Assembly: GCA_016874115.1 (NCBI GenBank)
Contig: VGVA01000006.1
Location: 1-49,440, forward strand
DNA: 49,440 nucleotides
Direction: 5' to 3'
From: Gammaproteobacteria bacterium
GTDB lineage: Bacteria; Pseudomonadota; Gammaproteobacteria; Methylococcales; Methylomonadaceae
Program-made: the position numbers and the translations under genes
In this document: positions 1-7,784 of the stretch, piece after piece
Layout: each line of letters begins with the position of its first letter
How positions within the stretch are numbered: the stretch's first letter is position 1
The notes under the pieces: generated by a model
What the model saw: the letters and a program-made list of their open reading frames with translations, nothing else
What the model was told of the DNA's origin: nothing
The model's database searches: none

Positions 1-327
1 CAAGGCCAACCATCCGCAAACCAACGGCATCTGTGAACGGTTCCATCGCACGATGAAACAGGAGTTCTATGACATCGCCTTCAGGAAGAAAATCTACGCC
101 TCGCTGGAAGAATTACAGGTTGACGTGGACCACTGGATCGCCAAATATAATGAAACGCGGCCGCACAGCGGAAAGTATTGCTACGGCAAAACACCCATGC
201 AAACCTTCCGTGAGACAAAGCATTTGGCAACAGAGAAAACCATCCCTGTTGTTGAATCGCCTGACAGCGCAAACAACCTGACACGCGCTGCTTGAGGTGT
301 CTGTCAGATTAAGTTGAGAGTTTTACA
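1..327 (+). mobile_element. 3' part of an IS481-family insertion sequence
   Basis: The window opens inside a transposase reading frame. After its stop codon the sequence GTCAGATTAAGTTGAG..TTTTACA looks like the right terminal repeat; the ACA at 325-327 is the likely tip, because IS481-type elements usually end TGT...ACA. The left end lies before the window, so the exact boundary and target duplication cannot be checked. Assignment to IS481 rests on the transposase C-terminus. Confidence 0.7.
2..295 (+). CDS. IS481-family transposase, C-terminal part (5' end outside window)
   Basis: The open frame runs into the window from the left and encodes the last 97 residues of a DDE integrase-core transposase. 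Visible family marks are HPQTNGICERFHRT, which carries the third catalytic acidic residue (the Glu of CERF), followed by YNETRPHSG and YGKTPMQTF; the last two are typical of IS481 transposases. The first ATG inside the window (53) is internal to the domain and is not a real start. The frame closes with TGA just before the putative terminal repeat. Confidence 0.85.
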   Translation, partial: KANHPQTNGICERFHRTMKQEFYDIAFRKKIYASLEELQVDVDHWIAKYNETRPHSGKYCYGKTPMQTFRETKHLATEKTIPVVESPDSANNLTRAA

Positions 328-403
328 AATAAAGATACAGCCGGTTTCATTATGCATCTTTATTACTCTCTTACACCTGTCGCGCATACGGCCATAGCCA
401 TCC

Positions 404-1000
404 TTAACGAATCAGGTTTTTCTTGTTTCTTTCCTTGATGACAATAACGCTTAGAGCGTTCAATGAGCGACGCAATTTTTTATTATCCAAATTTTCCTGT
501 ATCAAGCCACTAACAGCTTCGTGAGCCATTTCAAGCTCTCTATAACTCATTAAATATGGGCTCACTGGCAACAATCTGGGCTCATAAACCCTTTGAACTG
601 ATTTATCTTCCAGGCGGGCCTGTTGTTCATTCAGACGATTTGCTTTCTCGACTTCTTGCGCAGGACTTAAGTATTTCGGATAGTAGGTTTCTCGGATGCG
701 TTCAGTAACCGAATACCATGCGCCCTCGTCGAAGTACTCTTGTTTATCCGGATAGGTAACTTTTCTGTTCTTTCTAAACCTTTTGTTGGCTATCTTTTGA
801 TGGTTTTCATCGATCGCCTGCAATTGCTTGCATTCGATCCGCAAAAGCTCATGGCTCTTATCCTTATTGAAATCCGAGCTGTTCCATCTCTTATCGACAC
901 ACTCTTCGATAGACAAATATTCCAGGAGATCACGATCACGGTTGATGTTGGTGCATGCCGAAATCAGTATTGCCTGTACAAATACCAAAACCAGTTTCAT
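404..1000 (-). CDS. Predicted lipoprotein, paralogue of the upstream gene
   Basis: A protein of about 198 residues, starting best at the ATG at 1000, because the product then begins with a lipoprotein signal (MKLVLVFVQAILISAC, lipobox ISAC, modified Cys about residue 16). A longer in-frame start at 1033 would spoil the signal and overlap the upstream gene. The mature part is charged and probably helical, with an ECV..RW..SSDF stretch near the N-terminus and a YRELEMAHEAV stretch near the C-terminus. These line up with EL..CAMKRM and WRYRELQSV in the neighbouring gene, so the two are diverged duplicates. No known domain was recognised. It is probably co-transcribed with the gene ending at 1002. 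Confidence 0.7.
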   Translation of the reverse strand: MKLVLVFVQAILISACTNINRDRDLLEYLSIEECVDKRWNSSDFNKDKSHELLRIECKQLQAIDENHQKIANKRFRKNRKVTYPDKQEYFDEGAWYSVTERIRETYYPKYLSPAQEVEKANRLNEQQARLEDKSVQRVYEPRLLPVSPYLMSYRELEMAHEAVSGLIQENLDNKKLRRSLNALSVIVIKERNKKNLIR

Positions 1001-1001
1001 T

Positions 1002-1589
1002 TTACCCTTTGCGTTGCTTAAGCTCGCGTCCAATTACCGATTGCAGCTCTCGGTAACGCCATGGGCTACAGAGTGTTTTATGCCCGATCGTCGAATTAGC
1101 GGCCATTAACCCATAGAGATCAACCAAGTTCGTGTTGGAAATTTCGTTTAATCGGTTTGGCAAAATCTTCACTTTGTCGTTACGTGCCTTGATTGATTTT
1201 TGCGCATTTATTTCCGCCTCTAGTCTCGTTAGGTATTTATTGTCCAGATCTTTCGATATCTGCATTTCTGGATAATTCTCATCAATGTAAAGCCCTTTTA
1301 CAAATTCCCAGCAAAGTGAGTTTTCCTCTAGCGGGTCTTTCGAGGCTCTTCTGGGCTCGAAAGACCCATCAAGGTTTGATTCGGAAAACTTTTGAACCAT
1401 CACTATCCGGCGACATTCGTGATGGGCTTGCAAATATCCTTGCTCGCCACTGATTTTAGTTTCTGTCATTCGCTTCATTGCACATGTATCCAGCTCTGAG
1501 TATTTTTCCAGCGCAAATCGTTGAGCCAGGGTGCATCCGGACATGCAGGCCACCATCATCATTAAAAAAAACAGTCTAACCATAACCAT
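1002..1589 (-). CDS. Predicted lipoprotein, paralogue of the downstream gene
   Basis: It encodes 195 residues. The N-terminus MVMVRLFFLMMMVACMSGC is a lipoprotein signal with lipobox MSGC, so the mature product should be anchored in a membrane, facing the periplasm. Two in-frame ATGs (1589 and 1583) are possible. Its stop lies one base before the start of the paralogous lipoprotein, suggesting translational coupling. The C-terminal CSPWRYRELQSVIGREL stretch resembles the equivalent part of the neighbour. Function is unknown. The position between an IS end and a defence gene pair suggests accessory DNA. Confidence 0.7.
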   Translation of the reverse strand: MVMVRLFFLMMMVACMSGCTLAQRFALEKYSELDTCAMKRMTETKISGEQGYLQAHHECRRIVMVQKFSESNLDGSFEPRRASKDPLEENSLCWEFVKGLYIDENYPEMQISKDLDNKYLTRLEAEINAQKSIKARNDKVKILPNRLNEISNTNLVDLYGLMAANSTIGHKTLCSPWRYRELQSVIGRELKQRKG

Positions 1590-2246
1590 TCATATCTCAG
1601 CTGTTAATTATCGTATTAACCCTGATACAGCATCTCACACCGCGAAAACAACGCAAGAGCGGCTCGGTCTCTTTTTTCAAGCCTTAGTGGACATTGCGAC
1701 CTATGCCGAATCAACCTAAATCAATGAAAAATTTATTTAGTATTTCACTAAAAAAATTCTCTACAACGAATGAGTGGTGATGATTATTCCTATTATCATC
1801 ACTAAGCGCGAAAACCTGGCGGTACGATTTCAACGGGTCATTTTATGGTTCTTATGTTCGCTCTAATCAAGCTAAGCGCTTAATATGAAAGGGAATATTA
1901 CTCACCTTCTTCCTGAAGCCATTCTGCCAAGCTAAGTCGCCAATACCAGATAGAGCAGAAACCCCATGTCTGATGTATCTGAATCCGTCCCTGGACACCA
2001 CCGCTTTGCCTGGAACAAGCTGCTTGGCTTGAATCTGTAACGGTTATCAATCAGATGCTCAGACTTCATGAAATAACCTGACTCATCAATCTCTAGAAAG
2101 CCCCCTGAGACATGCAAATTTTTGTCAAACAGCACAGTCTCAGGATATTAAGATGCAAAAAATATGTGTGAAGGCATGGCAGATACAACAATTAAATTCT
2201 ATAATTAACAAAATTTTGTTGTATTTTGAATTTATGAGTCTTAATT
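1590..2246. other. Intergenic region without a convincing gene
   Basis: About 650 bases separate the lipoprotein pair from the divergently oriented RloA-like gene. Short open frames occur (for example 1932-2135, minus strand), but none shows a ribosome site, domain or neighbour logic that would support it. The right-hand 100 bases are very AT-rich, as expected for a promoter. The element boundary of an older insertion could lie here, but no repeat proves it. Confidence 0.5.
2207..2220. promoter_or_regulatory. AT-rich palindrome upstream of the rloA-like gene (possible operator)
   Basis: AACAAAATTTTGTT is a perfect 14-bp palindrome centred about 33 bases before the ATG of the ATPase gene, in the region expected to hold its promoter. 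Position and symmetry suggest a repressor site. No cognate regulator gene is adjacent, so this is inference only. Confidence 0.35.
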
Positions 2247-3428
2247 ATGCTGCATAGCTACTCGTTTTCTAATTTCCAGTCGTTCGCCCAGAGGGTCGAG
2301 GTTGATCTAACCATTAAGCGCAACACCGCATTGACCGACTGGATGGTCGACGAGGTATGCGGCAACCGCGTTTCCAAGCTAATGGGCATTGTCGGCCACA
2401 ACGCCAGCGGCAAAACGGCATTGCTCAAGCCGGTGGCGTTTTTGCACTGGTTTATCTGCCACTCATTTGCCAGCCAACCAGATTCACCGATCCCTTTCTC
2501 ACCGCATTTAGCCCATATTGAGTCGCCGACAGAATTTGAATGCCTATTCGATTTTGATGGCAGCTTGTGGCGTTATGTGCTGCATGTCACGCCGACCAGA
2601 GTTTTACACGAAGCTTTGTATCAAAAGAGGGAACGCTTTAATTATGTGTTTGTGCGCGAATGGGATGCTGACAGCAACAACTATTCGGTTAAACAACAAG
2701 AGTTTGGTTTACCTGCAAAGTCAGCCAAGAAAGTTCGTCAAAATGTCTCGCTAATTTCCTGGGCAGCCCAATATGATGTTGCGCTGGCTAAGCAATTTAT
2801 AGCCAGCAGGGTTATTACCAATGTAAATGTCGTCGGTCGTCTGCCTATCAGTGACCAAGCGATTATGCAGGCCGCCGAACATTTTTCTGCTTATCCTGAA
2901 CAACACACATTAATGAATAATTTGTTATCCACATGGGATTTGGGTTTATCCGGCGTTAGGTTACAGGAAATTCAGCTAAACCCAGTCGATGCTCCGGAGC
3001 AAAAATCTTGGATAGCATTAGGCGAGCACGTCAGTGGCAGCACCACATTTAGGTTGCCATTTAATATGGAATCCAGCGGTACTCAAGGTGCTTTTGTTTT
3101 GTTGTCGCGGCTCTTGCCAATACTTGAAGAGGGTGGATTAGCTGTAATTGACGAATTTGAGAATGACTTACATCCTCATATGCTGGAGCCCATCTTGGAT
3201 TTATTTGCAAATCCGGCAACCAATCTTCATGACGCACAGTTACTGTTCTCTACTCACGCCATCGAAGTTTTGAATTTGCTGGAAAAATCTCAAGTCATGC
3301 TAGTTGAGAAAGACGAGGATTGCGTTAGCACGGCCTATCGACTGGATACGGTAGATGGCATCCGAAATGACGATAATTTTTATGCCAAATACATGGCTGG
3401 AGCCTATGGAGCGGTACCCAATTTATGA
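2247..3428 (+). CDS. AAA ATPase, RloA/AbiLi-like (putative phage defence)
   Basis: A 393-residue OLD/ABC-type AAA protein (AAA_15/AAA_21 group). Walker A GHNASGKT lies at about residues 50-57, directly after an N-terminal strand region (SFSNFQSFAQRVEVDL) typical of RecF/SMC-like ATPases. Walker B is VIDEFENDLHPHM near residue 300, followed by the FSTHAIEVL switch region. It overlaps the next gene by ATGA, so the two are translated together. That partner resembles RloB, and RloA/RloB-type pairs are known as AbiL-like abortive-infection systems and as cargo of restriction loci. The ATPase would sense or process DNA; the trigger is unknown. Length is normal for the family. Confidence 0.75.
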   Translation: MLHSYSFSNFQSFAQRVEVDLTIKRNTALTDWMVDEVCGNRVSKLMGIVGHNASGKTALLKPVAFLHWFICHSFASQPDSPIPFSPHLAHIESPTEFECLFDFDGSLWRYVLHVTPTRVLHEALYQKRERFNYVFVREWDADSNNYSVKQQEFGLPAKSAKKVRQNVSLISWAAQYDVALAKQFIASRVITNVNVVGRLPISDQAIMQAAEHFSAYPEQHTLMNNLLSTWDLGLSGVRLQEIQLNPVDAPEQKSWIALGEHVSGSTTFRLPFNMESSGTQGAFVLLSRLLPILEEGGLAVIDEFENDLHPHMLEPILDLFANPATNLHDAQLLFSTHAIEVLNLLEKSQVMLVEKDEDCVSTAYRLDTVDGIRNDDNFYAKYMAGAYGAVPNL

Positions 3429-3925
3429 GCAAATCCAGACCGCAGAAACAGACTTTGCTCTTAGTTGGCGAAGGTTATGACGAAGAAGCATTTTTAAAAT
3501 ATCTAAAATCACAATTGGTCGGCAGAGAAGCTGGCCTGGAAGTGAAAATCAAAAATGCCAAGGGTAAAGGTGCGAAACATGTTATCGAATGGACGATTCG
3601 CCAAGCCAAACAAGCCGAATACGATGTAGTGGCGGCCCTGTTCGATACCGATACAGATTGGTCGGCCGCCGTTCAAAAACAGGCCAAAGCCAAAAAGATC
3701 GTTGTTTTGGCGTCCGAACCTTGCTTTGAAGCCATGCTATTACGCTTGCATGGCGTTACGCCGGAATTCGATAACAAAAAACTGAAAAAACAGTTTGAGC
3801 CTTATGTGAACGGCGCTGCCGCTGTGCTGGAGCATTATGCAGCGTATTTCAATCCAGATATCCTCAAAAGCAAGCGTCACCAGGAAAAAACCATCGATGT
3901 GTTGTTGAAATTACTCAAGGCGTAG
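3425..3925 (+). CDS. RloB/AbiLii-like TOPRIM-type protein
   Basis: A 166-residue partner of the preceding ATPase, starting inside its stop codon (ATGA). The fold marks are LLLVGEGYDEEAFL with a conserved Glu, then VAALFDTDTDW with the DxD pair, then LASEPCFEAMLLRLHG, which matches the NPCFE..LL stretch of RloB proteins. Together these indicate a metal-binding TOPRIM-like nuclease core. It is slightly shorter than typical RloB proteins (about 200 residues), mostly at the C-terminus. The expected role is the nuclease effector of the pair. Assignment is by motif reading only. Confidence 0.7.
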   Translation: MSKSRPQKQTLLLVGEGYDEEAFLKYLKSQLVGREAGLEVKIKNAKGKGAKHVIEWTIRQAKQAEYDVVAALFDTDTDWSAAVQKQAKAKKIVVLASEPCFEAMLLRLHGVTPEFDNKKLKKQFEPYVNGAAAVLEHYAAYFNPDILKSKRHQEKTIDVLLKLLKA

Positions 3926-3958
3926 ACCAAACATTCACTTGTAATTAAAGAAGGCTAC

Positions 3959-3977
3959 GTGTCCCATAATGAGACAC
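3959..3977. repeat. Palindrome GTGTCYCA-N3-TGRGACAC, copy 1 (downstream of parB)
   Basis: GTGTCCCA-TAA-TGAGACAC is an inverted repeat with 8-bp arms and one Y/R mismatch. It lies between the rloB-like gene and the 3' end of parB. Copies of the same motif lie at 5051-5067, 5953-5975 and 6055-6073, with a degenerate one at 5020-5036. All are confined to the parAB region, which suggests a centromere (parS-like) or ParB/ParA operator. Confidence 0.7.
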
Positions 3978-4048
3978 AATTGTCCACCATTCTGTGCGAG
4001 AAGGGATTGCACAATAAAAAAATAGCAAGTGGTAGCAGGTCTATTTAA

Positions 4049-5002
4049 TCAGTCCTGGGTATTTGAAGGTTTTAAAAGCTCACTGACAAACTCATGAAGC
4101 GCTTTTTCTCGCTCATTTCCCAATGCAGCGCATGACAGCGTCAGAGTGATATTTTTTCCATTATTTTTTAACTTGCCCACCGCCTTGCCTTTTTGATCAA
4201 CGAAAAGCATTGGTTCTGAATTTGATTGACTTCCAGACGATGAATTTGATTTTTGATTCGGTGATGATGGTATTGCTATTTTTTCGACCTCGGAAGCCAC
4301 TCTAATCTGAGTCAATTCACCGGCTTCAACAAGTTTAATCGCTTTTAGCGTTGCTTCACGATAATTTTGATGGTCGATTGGATCTTTGGCAAAGAGTCTT
4401 TTCAGTTCCTCTGCCGCAGTTCGATTGAGTAAGAATGGATTTTCATCCAATTTTGATCTCAACCACTCCGGCAACTCCATAAACGCCAAATAACGGTAGA
4501 GTTCGCTCCTCGTTTTTTTAAGATAGCGTGCTAACTCAGTTCGGCTTCCGAAATTTTCTTCGACGCCCTGAATGGCCAACGCCACTTCATAATCACTCAA
4601 GCCTTCGCGATCAAGGTTTTCGGCCACAGCAATCAATCGCATTTGCATATCATCGGCGCATCTCACTATGGCGGTGATATGCGGCTTTTTAAGCTGCTGA
4701 TGAGCACGCCAACGTCTTTCGCCGGCGATAATTTGAAACCGGTTTTCATGTTTTCTAACAATGATAGGTTCAATCAAGCCATGCACATCAATGGATTCGG
4801 CGAGATGCTCAATTTTTAATGGATCAAAGTCTCTCCGGGGTTGCCATGGATTCGGGTCTATCAACTCCATTGCTATGGGCTGACTTTCACCGTCGCTACT
4901 GGTCAATGAAAAGATTGGATCCGATGCCAAATGCTGATCGAGATTGGTCTTGGATAAAGACTTTAGTTTATCAAGAGGGGATTGTTTTTTAGTGTCGTTC
5001 AT
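4049..5002 (-). CDS. parB: ParB/RepB/Spo0J-family partition protein
   Basis: A 317-residue ParB. The N-terminal ParB/Sulfiredoxin domain shows IDPNPWQPRRDF (about 49-59) and the GERRWRAH box (about 94-101) that binds CTP in this family, then AVAENLDREGLSDYEVA and a helix-turn-helix region (GSRTELARYLKKTRSELYRYL). The C-terminal part is Ser/Asn-rich, then a short dimerisation-type tail. It lies just downstream of parA on the same strand, with palindromes in the 73-base gap. It should bind the local palindromes and work with ParA in segregating the replicon. It is much shorter than, and distinct from, the PRTRC ParB at 40.6-42.8 kb. Confidence 0.9.
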   Translation of the reverse strand: MNDTKKQSPLDKLKSLSKTNLDQHLASDPIFSLTSSDGESQPIAMELIDPNPWQPRRDFDPLKIEHLAESIDVHGLIEPIIVRKHENRFQIIAGERRWRAHQQLKKPHITAIVRCADDMQMRLIAVAENLDREGLSDYEVALAIQGVEENFGSRTELARYLKKTRSELYRYLAFMELPEWLRSKLDENPFLLNRTAAEELKRLFAKDPIDHQNYREATLKAIKLVEAGELTQIRVASEVEKIAIPSSPNQKSNSSSGSQSNSEPMLFVDQKGKAVGKLKNNGKNITLTLSCAALGNEREKALHEFVSELLKPSNTQD

Positions 5003-5019
5003 TTTTAGGATTCCTTGGC

Positions 5020-5067
5020 TGTCTCATTCTGGAGCAGAGAAAATTTTTTCCGTCCCATTGTGGGACA
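5020..5067. repeat. Palindrome pair between parA and parB (one degenerate, one intact)
   Basis: GTCCCA-TTG-TGGGAC at 5052-5066 is a perfect inverted repeat of the same family as the sites flanking parAB. Thirty-one bases away, TGTCTCA-TTC-TGGAGCA (5020-5036) keeps one good arm and a degraded second arm. The pair fills the gap between the parA stop and the parB start, where it could act as a partition site or as an internal operator on parB. Confidence 0.65.
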
Positions 5068-5075
5068 CGTCCAAT

Positions 5076-5915
5076 CTAATTTCCGATCGCTTCTTGGTTG
5101 TGTTGCTCAAGACATAACTTATCGATCAGATACCGCGCCAATTCCTCAAAATCTTTGGCTACTTTCCCGTCTTTTTCCAATTTTCGTACCGGCATGCGTG
5201 CGATCGATGCTTCGCCAACTTTTGCGCCTGCATGGATCACCATCGGCAATATGTTGCCAATCTTCTCTTGTACCGTTTCAAAAATAGCTTTGCAGGCCCG
5301 TCTTCTTTCATCGTGCCTAGAAATCAATACACCGATATTGATCAATTCCGGATTGATGCTTTCTTTGATCCGATTGATGTATGCAGTAAGGTCAGCCACC
5401 CCGTACAAAGGGTATTGACTGCTCGTTTCAATTGGGACTATGTAGTGGGTTGACGCCGCCAAGGCATTACCGGTCAGCAATCTCAGAGATGGTGGGGTGT
5501 CAATAATGATGACATCATACGCTTCACGCAGCATTTCAATACGCCGGCGCATTTCTTCATACGGTCTTGGCGAATAATTTCTTAGCGCCTCTTCGACTGA
5601 TTGATCAAGCTCAAGCGAGCCAGGAATTAAATGCACATTTTCGAATCCTGGGTTTGTTTCGATTTGAATCGATTCCATGATTTCCTCAAGACTGCCACGA
5701 AACAATACGCTTGAGTTTTTGCTTAACGTGGACGGGTGCGCGACACAAACATGAGTGCTTGCATTTGCTTGAGGGTCAACGTCGATTAAAAGCACATTGA
5801 ATCCTTGAGCGCCTAGTTCGGCTGCCAAATTTACAGCAAGTGTTGTTTTGGCTGAGCCGCCTTTTTGAATGGCTACGGTAATGACCGGCGCTAATCTTGT
5901 TTTTTTCTCGCTCAT
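5076..5915 (-). CDS. parA: ParA-family partition ATPase
   Basis: A 279-residue ParA/MinD ATPase with the deviant Walker A KGGSAKTT (residues 18-25), switch I region LLIDVDPQANAS, and Walker B VIIIDTPPSL. There is no N-terminal helix-turn-helix extension, so this is the short type, in which autoregulation usually falls to the partner. It is followed by parB. Palindromes sit before and after it (5953-5975, 6055-6073 upstream; 5052-5066 downstream). It drives segregation of the replicon by forming a nucleoid-bound ATPase gradient stimulated by ParB, as known for the family. Confidence 0.92.
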   Translation of the reverse strand: MSEKKTRLAPVITVAIQKGGSAKTTLAVNLAAELGAQGFNVLLIDVDPQANASTHVCVAHPSTLSKNSSVLFRGSLEEIMESIQIETNPGFENVHLIPGSLELDQSVEEALRNYSPRPYEEMRRRIEMLREAYDVIIIDTPPSLRLLTGNALAASTHYIVPIETSSQYPLYGVADLTAYINRIKESINPELINIGVLISRHDERRRACKAIFETVQEKIGNILPMVIHAGAKVGEASIARMPVRKLEKDGKVAKDFEELARYLIDKLCLEQHNQEAIGN

Positions 5916-5952
5916 TGTTTTTCCTGTTTTTTAAATTGAGTGATTTATGTGC

Positions 5953-5975
5953 CTGTGTCTCATTGTGGGACACAG
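5953..5975. repeat. Palindrome upstream of parA, longest copy
   Basis: The arms CTGTGTCTCA and TGGGACACAG flank the spacer TTG, giving ten base pairs per arm with one Y/R mismatch. It starts about 38 bases before the parA start codon, so it probably overlaps the parA promoter and could autoregulate the operon as well as serve as a centromere. Confidence 0.7.
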
Positions 5976-6054
5976 CGATTCCTTCGAATCACGGTTCATT
6001 TTCCGCATATTTGAAATAATGCAACCAACCACAAAAAGATTCCTTTCCAGGAGA

Positions 6055-6073
6055 GTGTCTCATTGTGGGACGA
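6055..6073. repeat. Palindrome between integrase and parA
   Basis: GTGTCTCA-TTG-TGGGACGA keeps perfect inner arms (GTCTCA/TGGGAC) and loses symmetry at the outer two bases. It lies between the integrase stop (6090) and the parA promoter region, about 100 bases from the previous copy. It completes the set of palindromes around parAB. Confidence 0.65.
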
Positions 6074-6089
6074 TTTTTTATCGCTGCGA

Positions 6090-7784
6090 CTAAGATGCCT
6101 TTTCTTTGTCACTCAATCCCAGCATGGCCTTATAGCGCTCATCCCGGTCGGTATGAACATAGATGGAGGTCGTGGCAATGTTGCTGTGACCCATATTGTC
6201 TCGGACGATTGCCAAGGGAACACCGTTGGCAACAGCGTGGCTACCATGTGTGTGCCGAAGCCAATGCGTGCTGGCTAGTTTCAGTTTTTCTGCTGCCAAA
6301 GGGTCTTTACCAGCTACTTCACTCGCAGCATCTTCGAAAAATCCTTTGAGCTTTTGATAAAGGCCAGACTCACTAAGCGCTTCTCTGCTTTCCCCACGCA
6401 GCTTTCCAATAATGGGTGTGCCCTCTGACACGTAACCCACCGGGCCAAGCTTTCTATCCCTTAGATGGGCGTTAATGCCTTCCATGAGATTTGGGGATAT
6501 TGGGATTTCGCGGTGCTTATTACCTTTCCCAATGACATCCATCCACCACTGATCCCCATCAAAGCTTGACACTTGCTTCAGATCTCCGATTTTTGCCTTC
6601 GTCATTTCGTGAAGCCGAAGTCCTGTTTGGTATGCAAATTTCAGAATGAATGCTGTGCGCCGGAAATCATTCCGTTGCGATTCTGTCAGCGCAACATTGT
6701 TCGCCTGATTTTCTGCAAACGTAGAGATTTGCTGCCATAAAGCGGGCGACAACAAACGATCTGTGCTATTGGTTCTTCGTCCGTAACCCTGTGTGCTCAA
6801 TCCCGAAAATGGATTGCTATCCAAATAACGCTGCCTAACCAGCCATTCACAAAGACCGCTTAAAATGACTTCGGTCTGCCGAATGCTCGAAGGTTTAAGC
6901 GGTCCCTTTAGTGGCCTCCATTCTGGAGTCCATCGTGGCGCCGGCTTCCCGATCCATCGATCAGCAGGTTGAGGGTCGGCAAGAAACCGCCTATATTCGG
7001 CGCAATCAGGCGTTGTAATCGATGACAAGGCTTTTCTCTTTTCAAGGATCGCCCACAACAGGAATCTCTCGGCTTCTTTACGATAGGCGCGGTGTGTCGA
7101 CGTATCCTCATCCCAAAGCGACAGCCAGGCCATAATTGACTCGTAATCATTACGCGCATCAATTCTGCATCGTTCGATTGGAGCCCGGTTTGTACCGGTT
7201 TCACCAGTTAAATGCGCCGGCGGAGTAAACCGTTCCAAGGGTGCAATGCGATTGCTAACAACAACCACATCAAGATCGGTCCCCTTTTTAGACGACAGGT
7301 CCAAAGAAACGCCTAAATCAATCTCTGATGCCAAAAAAAAATCGTGGATTGCTTCTGCTGATTGCTTACCTAGATTGGGTACTTTTTTCCACCAAACGCC
7401 TCCTTGTTGATTGATGAACGCAGCGAGATCAGCCAGTGTTTTTATTTTTTTGACGCTGGCTAAGCGAGCTGAAATTTGCTGAGGGAGCCATCGGTTGTAG
7501 TGATCTTCTGATTGAGGTCTGGGATCAGGTTTTGATTTGAGCGTATCAACCGATTTGAGTGCTCGATTCATCCATTCCTGGCTGTATTCTCGTTCCTGCT
7601 CCCATAGTTTTGCATCAGCATCCAGTCCAAGTTGCTGCGCTTTTCTAGCGAGTTTTTCGCGTAGCTGCCTAACAGCACGCATAACCTCATTTCGATCTGC
7701 GTCGTCAAGATACATTTCACCTATGACATCCCATGAGATACCTTGAATCCAACTGCGTATCAAAGCTAATTCGCGGGGATTCAA
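6090..7784 (-). CDS. Tyrosine recombinase/integrase with N-terminal DUF3701 domain
   Basis: A 564-residue phage-type integrase. The N-terminal 150 residues match the DUF3701 pattern (RSWIQGISWDVIGEMYL, then RWLPQQISARLASVKKIKTL and GGVWWKKVPNLGKQSAEAI). A core-binding region follows (about 210-330), then the catalytic domain with Arg390 (TGLRLHEM), HWLRH (His507, Arg510), GHSN (His533) and the nucleophile in TSIYVHTD (Tyr542). All catalytic residues are present, so it should be active. It overlaps the KfrA-like gene by ATGA and ends a seven-gene run starting at stbA. It may resolve multimers or integrate the element; no att site was identified. Confidence 0.88.
   Translation of the reverse strand: MNPRELALIRSWIQGISWDVIGEMYLDDADRNEVMRAVRQLREKLARKAQQLGLDADAKLWEQEREYSQEWMNRALKSVDTLKSKPDPRPQSEDHYNRWLPQQISARLASVKKIKTLADLAAFINQQGGVWWKKVPNLGKQSAEAIHDFFLASEIDLGVSLDLSSKKGTDLDVVVVSNRIAPLERFTPPAHLTGETGTNRAPIERCRIDARNDYESIMAWLSLWDEDTSTHRAYRKEAERFLLWAILEKRKALSSITTPDCAEYRRFLADPQPADRWIGKPAPRWTPEWRPLKGPLKPSSIRQTEVILSGLCEWLVRQRYLDSNPFSGLSTQGYGRRTNSTDRLLSPALWQQISTFAENQANNVALTESQRNDFRRTAFILKFAYQTGLRLHEMTKAKIGDLKQVSSFDGDQWWMDVIGKGNKHREIPISPNLMEGINAHLRDRKLGPVGYVSEGTPIIGKLRGESREALSESGLYQKLKGFFEDAASEVAGKDPLAAEKLKLASTHWLRHTHGSHAVANGVPLAIVRDNMGHSNIATTSIYVHTDRDERYKAMLGLSDKEKAS

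Noticed and set aside
1932-2135. 67-residue minus-strand frame between the lipoproteins and the ATPase gene
   Set aside because: No domain, no ribosome site and no neighbour logic; the length is expected by chance in AT-rich DNA.
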